Notes under the pieces: generated by a model
Seen by the model: the letters and a program-made list of their open reading frames with translations, nothing else
Database searches by the model: none
Told to the model about the DNA's origin: nothing
Assembly (NCBI GenBank): GCA_900114885.1
Contig: FOUN01000004.1
Coordinates: 124,001-188,000, forward strand
Origin: Psychrobacillus psychrodurans
GTDB taxonomy: Bacteria > Bacillota > Bacilli > Bacillales_A > Planococcaceae
Direction: 5' to 3'
Length of the DNA stretch: 64,000 nucleotides
Shown: positions 28,554 through 37,182 of the stretch, piece after piece
Numbering within the stretch: position 1 is the stretch's first letter
Layout of the letters: the number at the start of each line of letters is the position of its first letter
Position numbers and translations under genes: made by a program

Positions 28554-30413
28554 TTAAATATCGTATCTTTCTATCCCTATATTTTTCAAAAAGGATAGAG
28601 TATCAATACAATCTTTTTTATTAGGTACAAACAATAACATCCCTATACGTCCTCTTGATAACAAAACTCTATAAATATTTCTGATCGTAGTTTCTCTATC
28701 TTCATAATGTTTAGTAGGTTTCACTTGCCACTTTTCATCATTTACTAAGAAATCTCCACCAAAATAAACAATAGGAATATTTAACTCTAATCCCTGGCAA
28801 ACAAATTCCGTCGCAATTGCATCAAGTTTTGAAGAATCTTTAAAGTACCATTTTCCAATCGTTTCTTTTGTATCTGATTGTTGAATCATCCGCGCATTTC
28901 CTAAGAACTGTTTATGGTCATTTAAATTCATATTCGATGAAGATATAAGCCCATAAAATTTATCACCAGTTTCGATAGCATTCTTTTCTAAATATCTTTT
29001 CGCGCTATTAAGATTATCTACCATATGAATAAAATATCCTTGTTCACATAGCTTTTGATATTCTTCTTTTGCTGTTATTACATCTGCATTTAATACAGCT
29101 TCAATAAAAGACGATGTATCAATGAAATTTGAACGAATAGATGTAGCTAAATTCAAATCATTTACATAAACAATATTCGACAGATGACCTAGTTTTCCCT
29201 TCAAATTAGAAGGCGCATATATTTCCCAATCCTGATAATTTGATTTTTCCAGTACTTTTACCCATGTTTCAAATTCATCTTCTTCACCTTTATATATACT
29301 TTGTCCAAAACCAATAGAAGCTACAATATTTGTATAGCCGTTTTGAGATGCTGCTTCACCCTGTACTTTCAAAATCAATTCTGGTTCGCTCATTCCGTAT
29401 GAAGCCCCCATTTGTTTTTCATTCCATGCACGTTGTGCTTCATCAAATAATATGGTTGATGGTATTTTTCTATTTAGAAAGGGCTGTTTAGTACCCCTAT
29501 TAAAGTACGCTTTTTTATATGCGAGAACTCCTTTAATCAATGCTTCTCCATCTGCACCAGTTTCAGCATTTGAAAGTAAATAAGAGAGTACTTTTTCTAG
29601 TGGGCCATTCCCTGTTAAAAAAACACTGCGAAATCTATCCTCATTCAGCTTATATAATGTATGAAGTAACGCTAAAGTCTTTCCTGCACCTGGTACGCCT
29701 GTGAGAAAAATTAATCGTTTTTTTTGATGCGACTCTATTGTCAATCTATGCAATACATCTAATACATTTTGAAGCTCATGCTCTGAAATATTCTTAATCA
29801 TTGAAAGGTCATCATTCATAAACATATTAAACGTTGCTTTTAACACGTTCTTGGAAGGTTCATATGATGAATTCGCCCATAATAACGACGACTCACGATC
29901 TAATGGATTTCTATTATTAAAGTCATTAAGTAAATTTATTAATCCCTTACCTTTAATTAAAGTAAATCCAATAGCTGATACAATGTGATTTTCATTATTC
30001 GTTGTTAGAATTAACGCACCTTCTACTAACAAATTCATACGTTGTGTCTCATCATGAAATTTTCTTAAGAAATTCAAATAGCCGCGCAGCTGATCTACAT
30101 CTTGAATCAAATCAATATCTTTTCTTTTAAACTCAAGAACTATCACTTTCCCGTTAAATAACATGATTACATCTGGGCGTCGATAATTTGTAAACGGCAG
30201 ACAATATTCAAATAGCAGAATGCATTGATCGTAAATAGTTGTATTTTGAAATTCATTGTTCAAATAGTCATAGCAGTCTCCCCAGGATTTCTCCTGAGAA
30301 GTACTATATTTGAAGTCCAAACTAGTTGTGAATGTACCAAGTTCATTAATAAAATCTTGACGTGGCATTTCTTTTAATTGGTAAACAGTGTATTCAACGA
30401 ACTCTTTACTCAT
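28554..30413 (-). CDS. PD-(D/E)XK nuclease fused to DUF2075 helicase-like ATPase
   Basis: 619 residues. The N-terminal part has a nuclease-like motif (RRPDVIM, Asp81, then VLEFKRK with Glu94 and Lys96). Walker A GVPGAGKT is at 239-246 and Walker B ILFDEAQRAW at 321-330, typical of DUF2075-containing superfamily 1-like helicases. Conserved helicase ends include FVCQGLELNIPIV and the terminal RVLLSRGRIGMLLFVP arginine-finger-like region. It probably unwinds or translocates on nucleic acid and cuts it. It is 27 nt after the XRE-MrcB_N-HNH gene. Related DUF2075 proteins occur in several phage defence systems. Confidence 0.8.
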   Translation of the reverse strand: MSKEFVEYTVYQLKEMPRQDFINELGTFTTSLDFKYSTSQEKSWGDCYDYLNNEFQNTTIYDQCILLFEYCLPFTNYRRPDVIMLFNGKVIVLEFKRKDIDLIQDVDQLRGYLNFLRKFHDETQRMNLLVEGALILTTNNENHIVSAIGFTLIKGKGLINLLNDFNNRNPLDRESSLLWANSSYEPSKNVLKATFNMFMNDDLSMIKNISEHELQNVLDVLHRLTIESHQKKRLIFLTGVPGAGKTLALLHTLYKLNEDRFRSVFLTGNGPLEKVLSYLLSNAETGADGEALIKGVLAYKKAYFNRGTKQPFLNRKIPSTILFDEAQRAWNEKQMGASYGMSEPELILKVQGEAASQNGYTNIVASIGFGQSIYKGEEDEFETWVKVLEKSNYQDWEIYAPSNLKGKLGHLSNIVYVNDLNLATSIRSNFIDTSSFIEAVLNADVITAKEEYQKLCEQGYFIHMVDNLNSAKRYLEKNAIETGDKFYGLISSSNMNLNDHKQFLGNARMIQQSDTKETIGKWYFKDSSKLDAIATEFVCQGLELNIPIVYFGGDFLVNDEKWQVKPTKHYEDRETTIRNIYRVLLSRGRIGMLLFVPNKKDCIDTLSFLKNIGIERYDI

Positions 30414-30440
30414 AATTGCATCCCCCTTTTATGAATTATT

Positions 30441-31814
30441 TCACTTTACAACGTAGAATTCTTTAAGCTGAGTCATTGTCACTTCAATACCTACTTTTTC
30501 AAGACGTCCTTTTATCTTTTCAAAAAGCTTTTGAATCATCGGTAATCTTACCTCATCTACTCCATGATGGATTTTACGGTGGCACGAAGGACATAAAGAT
30601 ACAATGTTGGCAGTCCTATCTAGATCTACCTCTGGGAATTTTTCATATTGCGCAATTCCAACAAAATGATGGGCTTCAACATATGGATTTGCAGTTGATT
30701 TTGAGATAAAAGTTGCATGGTTTGGATCTACTTCGCACGCAAACTCTTCCCTTAATAGAGCCTTTGAAGCTTCTTTTGCATTTCGTGGATATCTTTTCTT
30801 TCCAACTTCATCAATAATTATATCCTTCGGAGGACGAGCTCCTTCATCTATATCTATTAACGAAATGCGTGTCTCAATTAGATTTGTGTAATCATTAACT
30901 GCAGCCTGATAATTTTCTTCATCCATTTCTAAGAATTCTAGATCATCTTGGAGTAGTAAATAATCATTAAATTCTTTAACATTACGATCATTCATGAACA
31001 CAACAATCTTCTTATAAGCTTCTAAGAGTTCACGAAAATCCGAAATAAGATCAGATTGTGAAGGAAGATTGTTGGCATCATAGTATTTTCCGTAAATATG
31101 TCCCTTCTCGTATCCCGATGCTAAGTCAGCTTTTGAAGCTAAATCAATACTCATTAATTTAAATTCATTTGGTATATCAACTTTAGCTCGAATTAACTTA
31201 GCAGTATGTTGAAGCTTTTGATGTCCTTCTCTTTTACCGTATTTTTCTTTGAAGAAAGTGTAGCCTTGGTTAAGACTTAAATAAAAACCAGACATATCCT
31301 CTTTAAACAGGTAAACAATGTAATATCCATTTGTCGCTGAAGTTGTTACCGAGCGATCAAAGCAGCTTACCCAGGGAATTGCAGCCCAATTACCTTGACC
31401 AACAGATCCAGTCACTAAATACTTCTTCTCATCCAGAGGGATTTCTCTATTAATGATCTCTACTAACTCATTACGTACAAAATTAGCTAATGCATTATTT
31501 TTCAAAGGATTTGTCTTTTCTAACGAATAATCATTTAATACACGTTTGAAAGCTTCTCTATAATATGATGGTGACTTTTTTGATAAAGATTGTTCGATTT
31601 TCATAGAGGAATCTAAAAAATACTCTGCAGAAACATCAAAATAAAACACCAATTTTGAAAGAGTTTCTATATCTAATTTTTGTGTACCATTTTCAATTTT
31701 GTTTAGCGCCGTATAATTCACATTAATTTCGTGCGCTAAATCTCGAAGATTTACCTTTCTATACTCACGTAAATTTCTTACTTGTCTTCCTACTTGTTCG
31801 CTTGTAATCTCCAT
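30441..31814 (-). CDS. XRE-MrcB_N-HNH protein, type IV-like restriction candidate
   Basis: 457 residues in three parts. 1-65: XRE helix-turn-helix (LREYRKVNLRDLAHEINVNY). About 110-290: a region matching MrcB_N/DUF3578 as I recall it (TGSVGQGNWAAIPWVSCFD, GYYIVYLF, LSLNQGYTFF), a module found at the front of McrB-like and HNH restriction proteins that read modified DNA. About 355-420: an HNH nuclease with Cys360, VEAHHF (380-384), CPSC (408-411) and HRKIHH. The direct fusion of a regulator-type XRE domain to the nuclease suggests it may both bind its own promoter and cut foreign DNA. First gene of the four-gene cluster; GAGGAGG precedes the ATG. Confidence 0.8.
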   Translation of the reverse strand: MEITSEQVGRQVRNLREYRKVNLRDLAHEINVNYTALNKIENGTQKLDIETLSKLVFYFDVSAEYFLDSSMKIEQSLSKKSPSYYREAFKRVLNDYSLEKTNPLKNNALANFVRNELVEIINREIPLDEKKYLVTGSVGQGNWAAIPWVSCFDRSVTTSATNGYYIVYLFKEDMSGFYLSLNQGYTFFKEKYGKREGHQKLQHTAKLIRAKVDIPNEFKLMSIDLASKADLASGYEKGHIYGKYYDANNLPSQSDLISDFRELLEAYKKIVVFMNDRNVKEFNDYLLLQDDLEFLEMDEENYQAAVNDYTNLIETRISLIDIDEGARPPKDIIIDEVGKKRYPRNAKEASKALLREEFACEVDPNHATFISKSTANPYVEAHHFVGIAQYEKFPEVDLDRTANIVSLCPSCHRKIHHGVDEVRLPMIQKLFEKIKGRLEKVGIEVTMTQLKEFYVVK

Positions 31815-31838
31815 TAAAATTCCTCCTCAAGTTAAATT

Positions 31839-31871
31839 AGTTTGTTTCTTTTTAATATTATAGTTTGTTTC
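31839..31871 (-). promoter_or_regulatory. Direct-repeat operator before the four-gene cluster
   Basis: AGTTTGTTTC occurs at 31839-31848 and 31862-31871 (23-bp period), flanking a minus-strand TATAAT. A natural target for the XRE domain of the adjacent gene. No convincing -35 hexamer is seen. Confidence 0.45.
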
Positions 31872-32064
31872 GATTTTAGATAACCTTATTCTTACATATA
31901 ACTATCTTTCTTGCAACACAAATTTTACTTTATTTTTATCAGGGCACAAATGACTTGGAAGTAAACCGCTTTTATATATGGGTTTTTCATTAGTTTTTTT
32001 CTGAGTACCTGGTTATTTATATTAAAGGGGGTACCCCTCCGTTTCATGCCCCACCCCTTCTATA

Positions 32065-32102
32065 GGCGTTGTTTATCCATTCGGATGAGCAACGTCTTTT
32101 TT
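32065..32102 (+). terminator. Hairpin terminator or attenuator before 32160 gene
   Basis: GGCGTTGTTTATCC pairs (two G-U or mismatched positions) with GGATGAGCAACGTC, then T6. It lies upstream of a plus-strand gene with no gene before it, so it may be a leader attenuator or the end of a small RNA. Confidence 0.45.
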
Positions 32103-32159
32103 GCTCTACAGAGATAACACGCGTAGTGAGAGGAACGCAATTGTAAGGAGGTGAAAACA

Positions 32160-32384
32160 ATGTCAAATTCAATAACTAAGTTACTAGTACATGCTAAGCA
32201 ACAGAACAAATGGATTCCAAGAAGTGTTTTGACCATGAATAACATTTCAATAAGGACAATACACCATTTAGAGGATGAAGGTTATTTGCTTGTCCATCAT
32301 TGCAGTAATAGAGGAACGCTGATCAAACTGACTCTGAAAGGCTACAAGCATTTTTCTAATCAAGATCAACACGTTGAATTATAA
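32160..32384 (+). CDS. Small winged-helix protein
   Basis: 74 residues; AAGGAGGTG sits 8 nt before ATG 32160. Pattern of a compact winged helix: MSNSITKLLVHAKQQNKW, then RSVLTMNNISIRTIHHLEDEGYLLVHH, then a short beta hairpin LIKLTLKGYKHF. It is likely DNA-binding. First of three plus-strand element genes (32160-33674) that read as one transcript. Confidence 0.6.
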   Translation: MSNSITKLLVHAKQQNKWIPRSVLTMNNISIRTIHHLEDEGYLLVHHCSNRGTLIKLTLKGYKHFSNQDQHVEL

Positions 32385-32410
32385 AACTAAGTACAGAGAG
32401 GAAGATTTAG

Positions 32411-32920
32411 ATGATGAATTGGATGTATAAAAACAGTTGGAATGCGAAGGAAATAGAAGAGGGGAAAGATTTATCCATTAAAGATGTTGCTACAACTTAT
32501 AAGGCCTTACAAGGAGAATTAAAGCATCTCCAACGTGATATAAAGCGTGTGTGTGATTACGGTGACTACGTCTCACTTAAGAGATTAATCAAAACAAGAG
32601 AACGACTACAGAATGCCCTACTCCAAATAGAAGAAACGTACGAGGGACAATTAACCAGCGAAACAAATACGTCAAGTAACCTAGTTCACAAATCTCAAAT
32701 AAGCGTCATGAAAATACGGGAGAAGATGGCTACTGGTTTCAAAACTATAGAGAAAAGATCTATTACACTAGCTTCGGAAGCAATTAGTAAATCAGTTGAT
32801 TTAATAGAAACTTCAAATAAAGTGCACCTAAGAATAAATCGGTTTCTAGTAAATCAATCAATCGAAGGATTAAAAAATGTCAGCAATAGAATTACCAATT
32901 ACTCAAATATAAATAAATAA
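32411..32920 (+). CDS. Hypothetical coiled-coil protein
   Basis: 169 residues, highly charged and helical, with coiled-coil potential around 25-80 (ALQGELKHLQRDIKRV) and a second helical part. Unrecognised. GAGAGGAAG precedes the ATG. Lies 26 nt after the small winged-helix gene and 13 nt before the next. Confidence 0.55.
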   Translation: MMNWMYKNSWNAKEIEEGKDLSIKDVATTYKALQGELKHLQRDIKRVCDYGDYVSLKRLIKTRERLQNALLQIEETYEGQLTSETNTSSNLVHKSQISVMKIREKMATGFKTIEKRSITLASEAISKSVDLIETSNKVHLRINRFLVNQSIEGLKNVSNRITNYSNINK

Positions 32921-32933
32921 GGAGGAATGTAGG

Positions 32934-33674
32934 ATGGTTAAGACGCGAAACAATGTGGTGCCACTTTCTTCTAAGTTTTCTAAATCGGTAGCGTTACCAA
33001 ACTTAGTAATCTCTTTAAGTGAATCTGAAGATCGTATAAATGAACTTAATGAGTTTGTACAAAAAATCATGGTTAAAGGAGTAGATTATGGCATCATCGG
33101 AGGATTTTCTAAACCGACACTATTAAAGCCTGGAGCAGAAAAACTATGTGATGTATTTGGTTTTTCAAAAGTAGTAGAAGTAACCAACCGCATTGAAGAT
33201 TGGGAGAAAGGAGTTTTTGCGTATGAAGTGAAGTTGACTTTAATTGCAAAAGAAACTGGAGCTATTGAGGCTGAAGGTTTGGGTTCTTGTAACAGCAAGG
33301 AACCATCGTTTCAAAACCAAAATCCTTATACCAATGTAAATACCGTTTTGAAGATGGCTAAGAAAAGAGCGTTAATAGATGCAGTATTATCCGCAACAAG
33401 AGCCAGTGTTCTATTCACTCAAGATATCGAGGATTTTCAACGAAAAGGAGTTATTAAAGGAGGTGATGAACATGTAACCAACGAACAACTGATGAAGATT
33501 ATTCAGTTGATGAAAGAAGAATTAGTAAGTGTAGACATTGCGAAGGGATTGATGATGACAAACTATAAAGTAAAACACAGCAAAGAATTAACGAACAAAC
33601 AAGCAGCTGCGTTTATTGAAGATTTAACACATCTTGTAGATGCATACAGAGACCTTGGAGCAGCTGATGAATAA
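32934..33674 (+). CDS. Mobile-element protein, possible ssDNA-handling
   Basis: 246 residues. Contains GVDYGIIGGFSKPTLLKPGAEK and NTVLKMAKKRALIDAVLSAT (split across about residues 43-65 and 133-153). I remember this pair from many phage and plasmid proteins of unclear function that sit beside recombination genes. No catalytic motif. A role in single-strand DNA processing is a guess from such neighbours, and here from RadC downstream. Good GGAGGAATGTAGG ribosome site. Confidence 0.55.
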   Translation: MVKTRNNVVPLSSKFSKSVALPNLVISLSESEDRINELNEFVQKIMVKGVDYGIIGGFSKPTLLKPGAEKLCDVFGFSKVVEVTNRIEDWEKGVFAYEVKLTLIAKETGAIEAEGLGSCNSKEPSFQNQNPYTNVNTVLKMAKKRALIDAVLSATRASVLFTQDIEDFQRKGVIKGGDEHVTNEQLMKIIQLMKEELVSVDIAKGLMMTNYKVKHSKELTNKQAAAFIEDLTHLVDAYRDLGAADE

Positions 33675-33807
33675 TAGCTTATCGATTGTAGGAACAGTCG
33701 GTGGGCTTTTTTCATGCAAAAAAATAGATGAGCACATCCCACAATGTCCCCATCTACATCCAAATTAACAACTTAATAATACCTGATGTTACATGCATCT
33801 CACAAAT

Positions 33808-33835
33808 GAGAGGGACAGAAATGTCTCTCTTTTTT
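33808..33835 (+). terminator. Terminator upstream of radC-like gene
   Basis: GAGAGGGACA/TGTCTCTC hairpin, GAAA loop, then T7 on the plus strand. It ends the 32160-33674 unit. Confidence 0.65.
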
Positions 33836-33869
33836 CATACAAAAATATAACCTATTGGAGGAAATATAA

Positions 33870-34475
33870 ATGACAACATTCAATAAATATACATTCAAAC
33901 AATTACTAGCAACTACACTACGAGAAAAAGAAGACGGATATGTTTTCAATGAAATCTTTAATCGCTACCCATCTATCCAGGAGTTACTTGAAATAACCGA
34001 AGAAGAACTTATGCAGATAAAAGGCATCGGCAAAGTGAAAGCTAAACAAATTGTAGCTGCATTAAAGCTCACTAGAATGTTGCCTACGACAGCTGAAGAA
34101 CGATACACAATAAGATCTCCAAAAGATGCATTCGACTATCTGCAAGACATGCAGTATCTTACTCAAGAACACTTTGTTGTATTGGGATTAAATGTAAAGA
34201 ACCAGATTCTATTCAGAGAAACAGTATTTATTGGATCACTAAATGCATCCATCGTACATCCAAGAGAAACATTTAAACAATTAATCCGTCGCAGCTGCGC
34301 TAGCGTCATCGTCGCACATAATCATCCCAGCGGAAATCCAACACCTAGCCCTGAAGATATCGATGTTACGAAAAGACTGACTGAAGTTGGAAACATTGTT
34401 GGAATTGAATTATTAGACCATATTATAGTTGGAGCGGAATCCTTTATATCATTGAAAGAAAAGGGTTATCTCTAA
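33870..34475 (+). CDS. radC: RadC-family JAB/MPN protein
   Basis: 201 residues. A helix-hairpin-helix (LMQIKGIGKVKAKQIVAAL, about 48-66) is followed by the MPN/JAB domain with the metal motif HNHPSGNPTPSPED (about 149-162). RadC-like proteins are common on integrative elements and in phages; no repair role has been established for E. coli RadC. The gene has its own GGAGG site and a terminator on each side. Whether a chromosomal copy exists elsewhere cannot be seen. Confidence 0.9.
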   Translation: MTTFNKYTFKQLLATTLREKEDGYVFNEIFNRYPSIQELLEITEEELMQIKGIGKVKAKQIVAALKLTRMLPTTAEERYTIRSPKDAFDYLQDMQYLTQEHFVVLGLNVKNQILFRETVFIGSLNASIVHPRETFKQLIRRSCASVIVAHNHPSGNPTPSPEDIDVTKRLTEVGNIVGIELLDHIIVGAESFISLKEKGYL

Positions 34476-34487
34476 TTCAGACTGAGC

Positions 34488-34517
34488 ATGAGACAGTGAT
34501 TCTACTGTCTCATTTTC
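34488..34517 (+). terminator. Terminator after radC-like gene
   Basis: ATGAGACAGT (34488-34497) with ACTGTCTCAT (34503-34512), then TTTTCTCTT. Confidence 0.7.
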
Positions 34518-34737
34518 TCTTAATGGGCTTAGTTGAATAGAATTCGTTGTTTTCTTACTCATCACTACATGTAGATGGGATGAGAATGCTGCTATTATGC
34601 CATTTCTCTTTCTATCTTCAGATGGATGAGAATTTGCAGATATACAATTTTACACTTTACTCTATATATACAGGCAATATACCCTATTTGTTACATTGAA
34701 TTGCAAAAATATTTTTCAGTGTATGTCCACCCTCCGG

Positions 34738-34848
34738 TTATGAAGTGATTATTTTCATCTTCAACAACACATCTGTTTCTTTCGTGCTAATTACATCATC
34801 TGCAAATTCAATGCGAAGACAGGTTTTATCATGGAGATTCTCATCGCT
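34738..34848 (-). pseudogene. Possible decayed coding fragment
   Basis: In one minus-strand frame, 36 codons read like protein (TCLRIEFADDVISTKETDVL, then KMKIITS and stop), but there is no start codon in that frame. A gene with a frameshift near 34,840 is possible. The rest of 34,518-34,876 shows no gene. Confidence 0.3.
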
Positions 34849-34876
34849 TTAATACCTTCAAAACGATTTGCAATAG

Positions 34877-35230
34877 TTATAAGTAGTATCTTTGTTGTTG
34901 ATGTTTATTTCGATGCTCAATGCGTTTCTTTTCCATCCAAAATATATATGGAAGTGATTTGAATACATCCTCATTAGTTTTAGTAAGGATGTATTCTTCA
35001 TATTTGCATACCATCGCATAAAGTAACTTCTCCAATAAATCACCATCGCACTCTTGTGCAAGTTCATGACCAATTGATGCTGATGGAAATTCTACCCTAT
35101 ATCGACAAGATGAGTCATCGAATTTTAGATATACCATTACTACGATATTTGATGTCTGTAGATGCACTTCCCCTATCGCAAGAATATTTCCTGTTGGGAA
35201 AACTTCATTTATTTTGACAACCATGCTCAT
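34877..35230 (-). CDS. Hypothetical protein, faint SpoVG resemblance
   Basis: 117 residues with GAGGAGG upstream. The first 55 residues (VVKINEVFPTGNILAIGEVH, then IVVMVYLKF...VEFPSAS) have the beta pattern of SpoVG, a small nucleic-acid-binding regulator often carried on mobile elements. The C-terminal half is helical and unlike SpoVG. I would not assign a function. Confidence 0.5.
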   Translation of the reverse strand: MSMVVKINEVFPTGNILAIGEVHLQTSNIVVMVYLKFDDSSCRYRVEFPSASIGHELAQECDGDLLEKLLYAMVCKYEEYILTKTNEDVFKSLPYIFWMEKKRIEHRNKHQQQRYYL

Positions 35231-35414
35231 GTTTATTTCCTCCTCATCTTTATATATTTAAGTCAATGATTACTAATTTCATTACATAAAGCCCACTCAT
35301 CATTTCCTTATAAACGCCGCCATATCAAGTCACTAGTATATGTTGTCATACTTAGGAGTCTCAACAATACTTAAGCCTATGGTACAACTGACATTAAGGG
35401 GAATGTATTTAATT

Positions 35415-36227
35415 TCAGTTTACACTAATCTTCACGTAGTCAGAGTTACTGGTATTAACTTCTTTATATAGATCAAGCATAACAATATTATCTTCTCGTA
35501 TACTCTTTGTCTCATATAATAAAGGTAAGTAGCATCTTGCCATATTGTCCAAGTCTTTCGTATGAATCGATCCACAAAAATCCATTCTTACATTATAACT
35601 GTTAGAATTAGGTACTTTAAACTGATCACGGCTTAAAGCATCCCACACATCTACATAGTAGAACTCGTAATGAAGATTCCAAAGTTCATCCTCATGATGA
35701 TTTAATAGTATAGGAGATTTCTTTGGTACAATATAAGTATTGAGGCCAGCGATATTCACCAATGATTGCCCCGTACTTAAGTCAACTATAACTAGATCAA
35801 TGATATCGTCAGTTCTACCCTTTGGATGTCTTGATAGACGATGATGATGCTGATATTTAATATTACATTCATAGATATCTGCGTCATTCAGTATTACTTC
35901 CCCATTAATACCATCCATTATAGATTTCATTGTTTCACATAATGGGAGCTCTTGTAAGTCCCTTGAAGTAGTGATTGAAATCTCCATCCGATATCTACCC
36001 CTCTTAAAAGGTAGGACAACTCCAACTTGCTTCATCTGGGCTCTAACCACCATCGATATTCTGTCTTGAAAATCAATCATATCGATATGTTGTAAACGTT
36101 CCGCCTCAGGTAAGCTTTGATGTGGAAATTGAAACGGAATATCATGTATACAAATATATCTAGCCCCATCATGTTCTAATGATATTTTGTTATCAGATAC
36201 CAATGAAGTAAATGATGATGTCATCAT
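35415..36227 (-). CDS. RusA-like protein, apparently two halves
   Basis: 270 residues, ATG overlapping the stop of the next gene upstream (ATGA). RusA Holliday-junction resolvases (about 120 residues) show a KDxDN...NG...DDxxI...K pattern. Here the second half reads HTKDLDNMARCYLPLLYE then IREDNIVMLDLYKE, a good fit. The first half reads MKSIMDGINGEVILNDADI then ECNIKY, a weaker fit. It could be a tandem or degenerate RusA. A branched-DNA resolving role in element recombination is plausible. Confidence 0.45.
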   Translation of the reverse strand: MMTSSFTSLVSDNKISLEHDGARYICIHDIPFQFPHQSLPEAERLQHIDMIDFQDRISMVVRAQMKQVGVVLPFKRGRYRMEISITTSRDLQELPLCETMKSIMDGINGEVILNDADIYECNIKYQHHHRLSRHPKGRTDDIIDLVIVDLSTGQSLVNIAGLNTYIVPKKSPILLNHHEDELWNLHYEFYYVDVWDALSRDQFKVPNSNSYNVRMDFCGSIHTKDLDNMARCYLPLLYETKSIREDNIVMLDLYKEVNTSNSDYVKISVN

Positions 36228-37081
36228 AAAATCATCGCCGCCCTTTTAAAATCCATAAGTGGTTTATTGACTTTTTTTGAGGATAGGTGGAATGGCCGAA
36301 GTACAACATGATTTTCGTATCCTTGTCTGAATGTCGTCATAGCTTGATCACCAAAATAGACTCCATTATAAAAATACACAGGTACAGTTTTAACCATTTG
36401 CAATTTCATTAGCTCTTCTATGATTTTAACTATATTCTTTTCATTCTTTACAAGAGTAAAATAGAAAGAAGGTTTAATTCCTATAACGTTTCCATTCATA
36501 TCTAGTTTAACTACCTCTGGATTCACACCACCGAAATATTCCAACCAACAATGCGCATATAACATTAAAAGAACAGTTATTTTGCTCTTAGTCCATTTTC
36601 TATTCGACGATGCTTTATTTTCTAGCATCTCATTAGTTATAGCATCTGAAGGAATCATTATATAGCCCTGATTTCTTTTTTTAAAACTACTTGTGTGTGT
36701 AGAAATATCCTCGCAACTAACAAATAATTTGTTAATAGGATCGTAGTCAGGAGCTGTTAGAATCTTAGCCTGGTACATTTGTTTTGTGTTAGTATTTGTC
36801 CTCTTAATAAAAAAATTACTTTCTAACCATATCAAAGCATTTTCCAATTTAGTTCGACTTAAACTTAAGTCCCTTCGAATCACACTTTTAGCTGTTTTTA
36901 CTTTTCTATACTTCCAATCAACTGCTTTACAAAGATAAATATAAACTTTAAATATTATGGAATCAGGAAAATCCGGATATATATCTGAGAATATCTTTCT
37001 TTGAACGATGAATTGACCATTTTTAGATACATTAAGCTGGTAAAGATTAAGTAGTGCTTCATCTTGTTTTAATGTATACAT
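36224..37081 (-). CDS. Winged-helix protein, replication-initiator-like
   Basis: 285 residues. Region 35-100 looks like a winged helix (SIIFKVYIYLCKAVDWKYR, VIRRDLSLSRTKLENALIWL) and region 135-270 contains a second one, as in plasmid Rep or DnaD-type proteins. I do not recognise the exact family. First gene of the minus-strand pair with the RusA-like gene, divergent from the XRE regulator gene at 37183 across a 101-bp AT-rich gap. Confidence 0.45.
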   Translation of the reverse strand: MYTLKQDEALLNLYQLNVSKNGQFIVQRKIFSDIYPDFPDSIIFKVYIYLCKAVDWKYRKVKTAKSVIRRDLSLSRTKLENALIWLESNFFIKRTNTNTKQMYQAKILTAPDYDPINKLFVSCEDISTHTSSFKKRNQGYIMIPSDAITNEMLENKASSNRKWTKSKITVLLMLYAHCWLEYFGGVNPEVVKLDMNGNVIGIKPSFYFTLVKNEKNIVKIIEELMKLQMVKTVPVYFYNGVYFGDQAMTTFRQGYENHVVLRPFHLSSKKVNKPLMDFKRAAMIL

Positions 37082-37182
37082 TATATTATCCCTCCATTAA
37101 TCTTAAAATATAATTTAATTATAATTTTATAATTGTTTTTAATGTACATTATTGTTATGATAAATGCAAGGAGATGAATACT

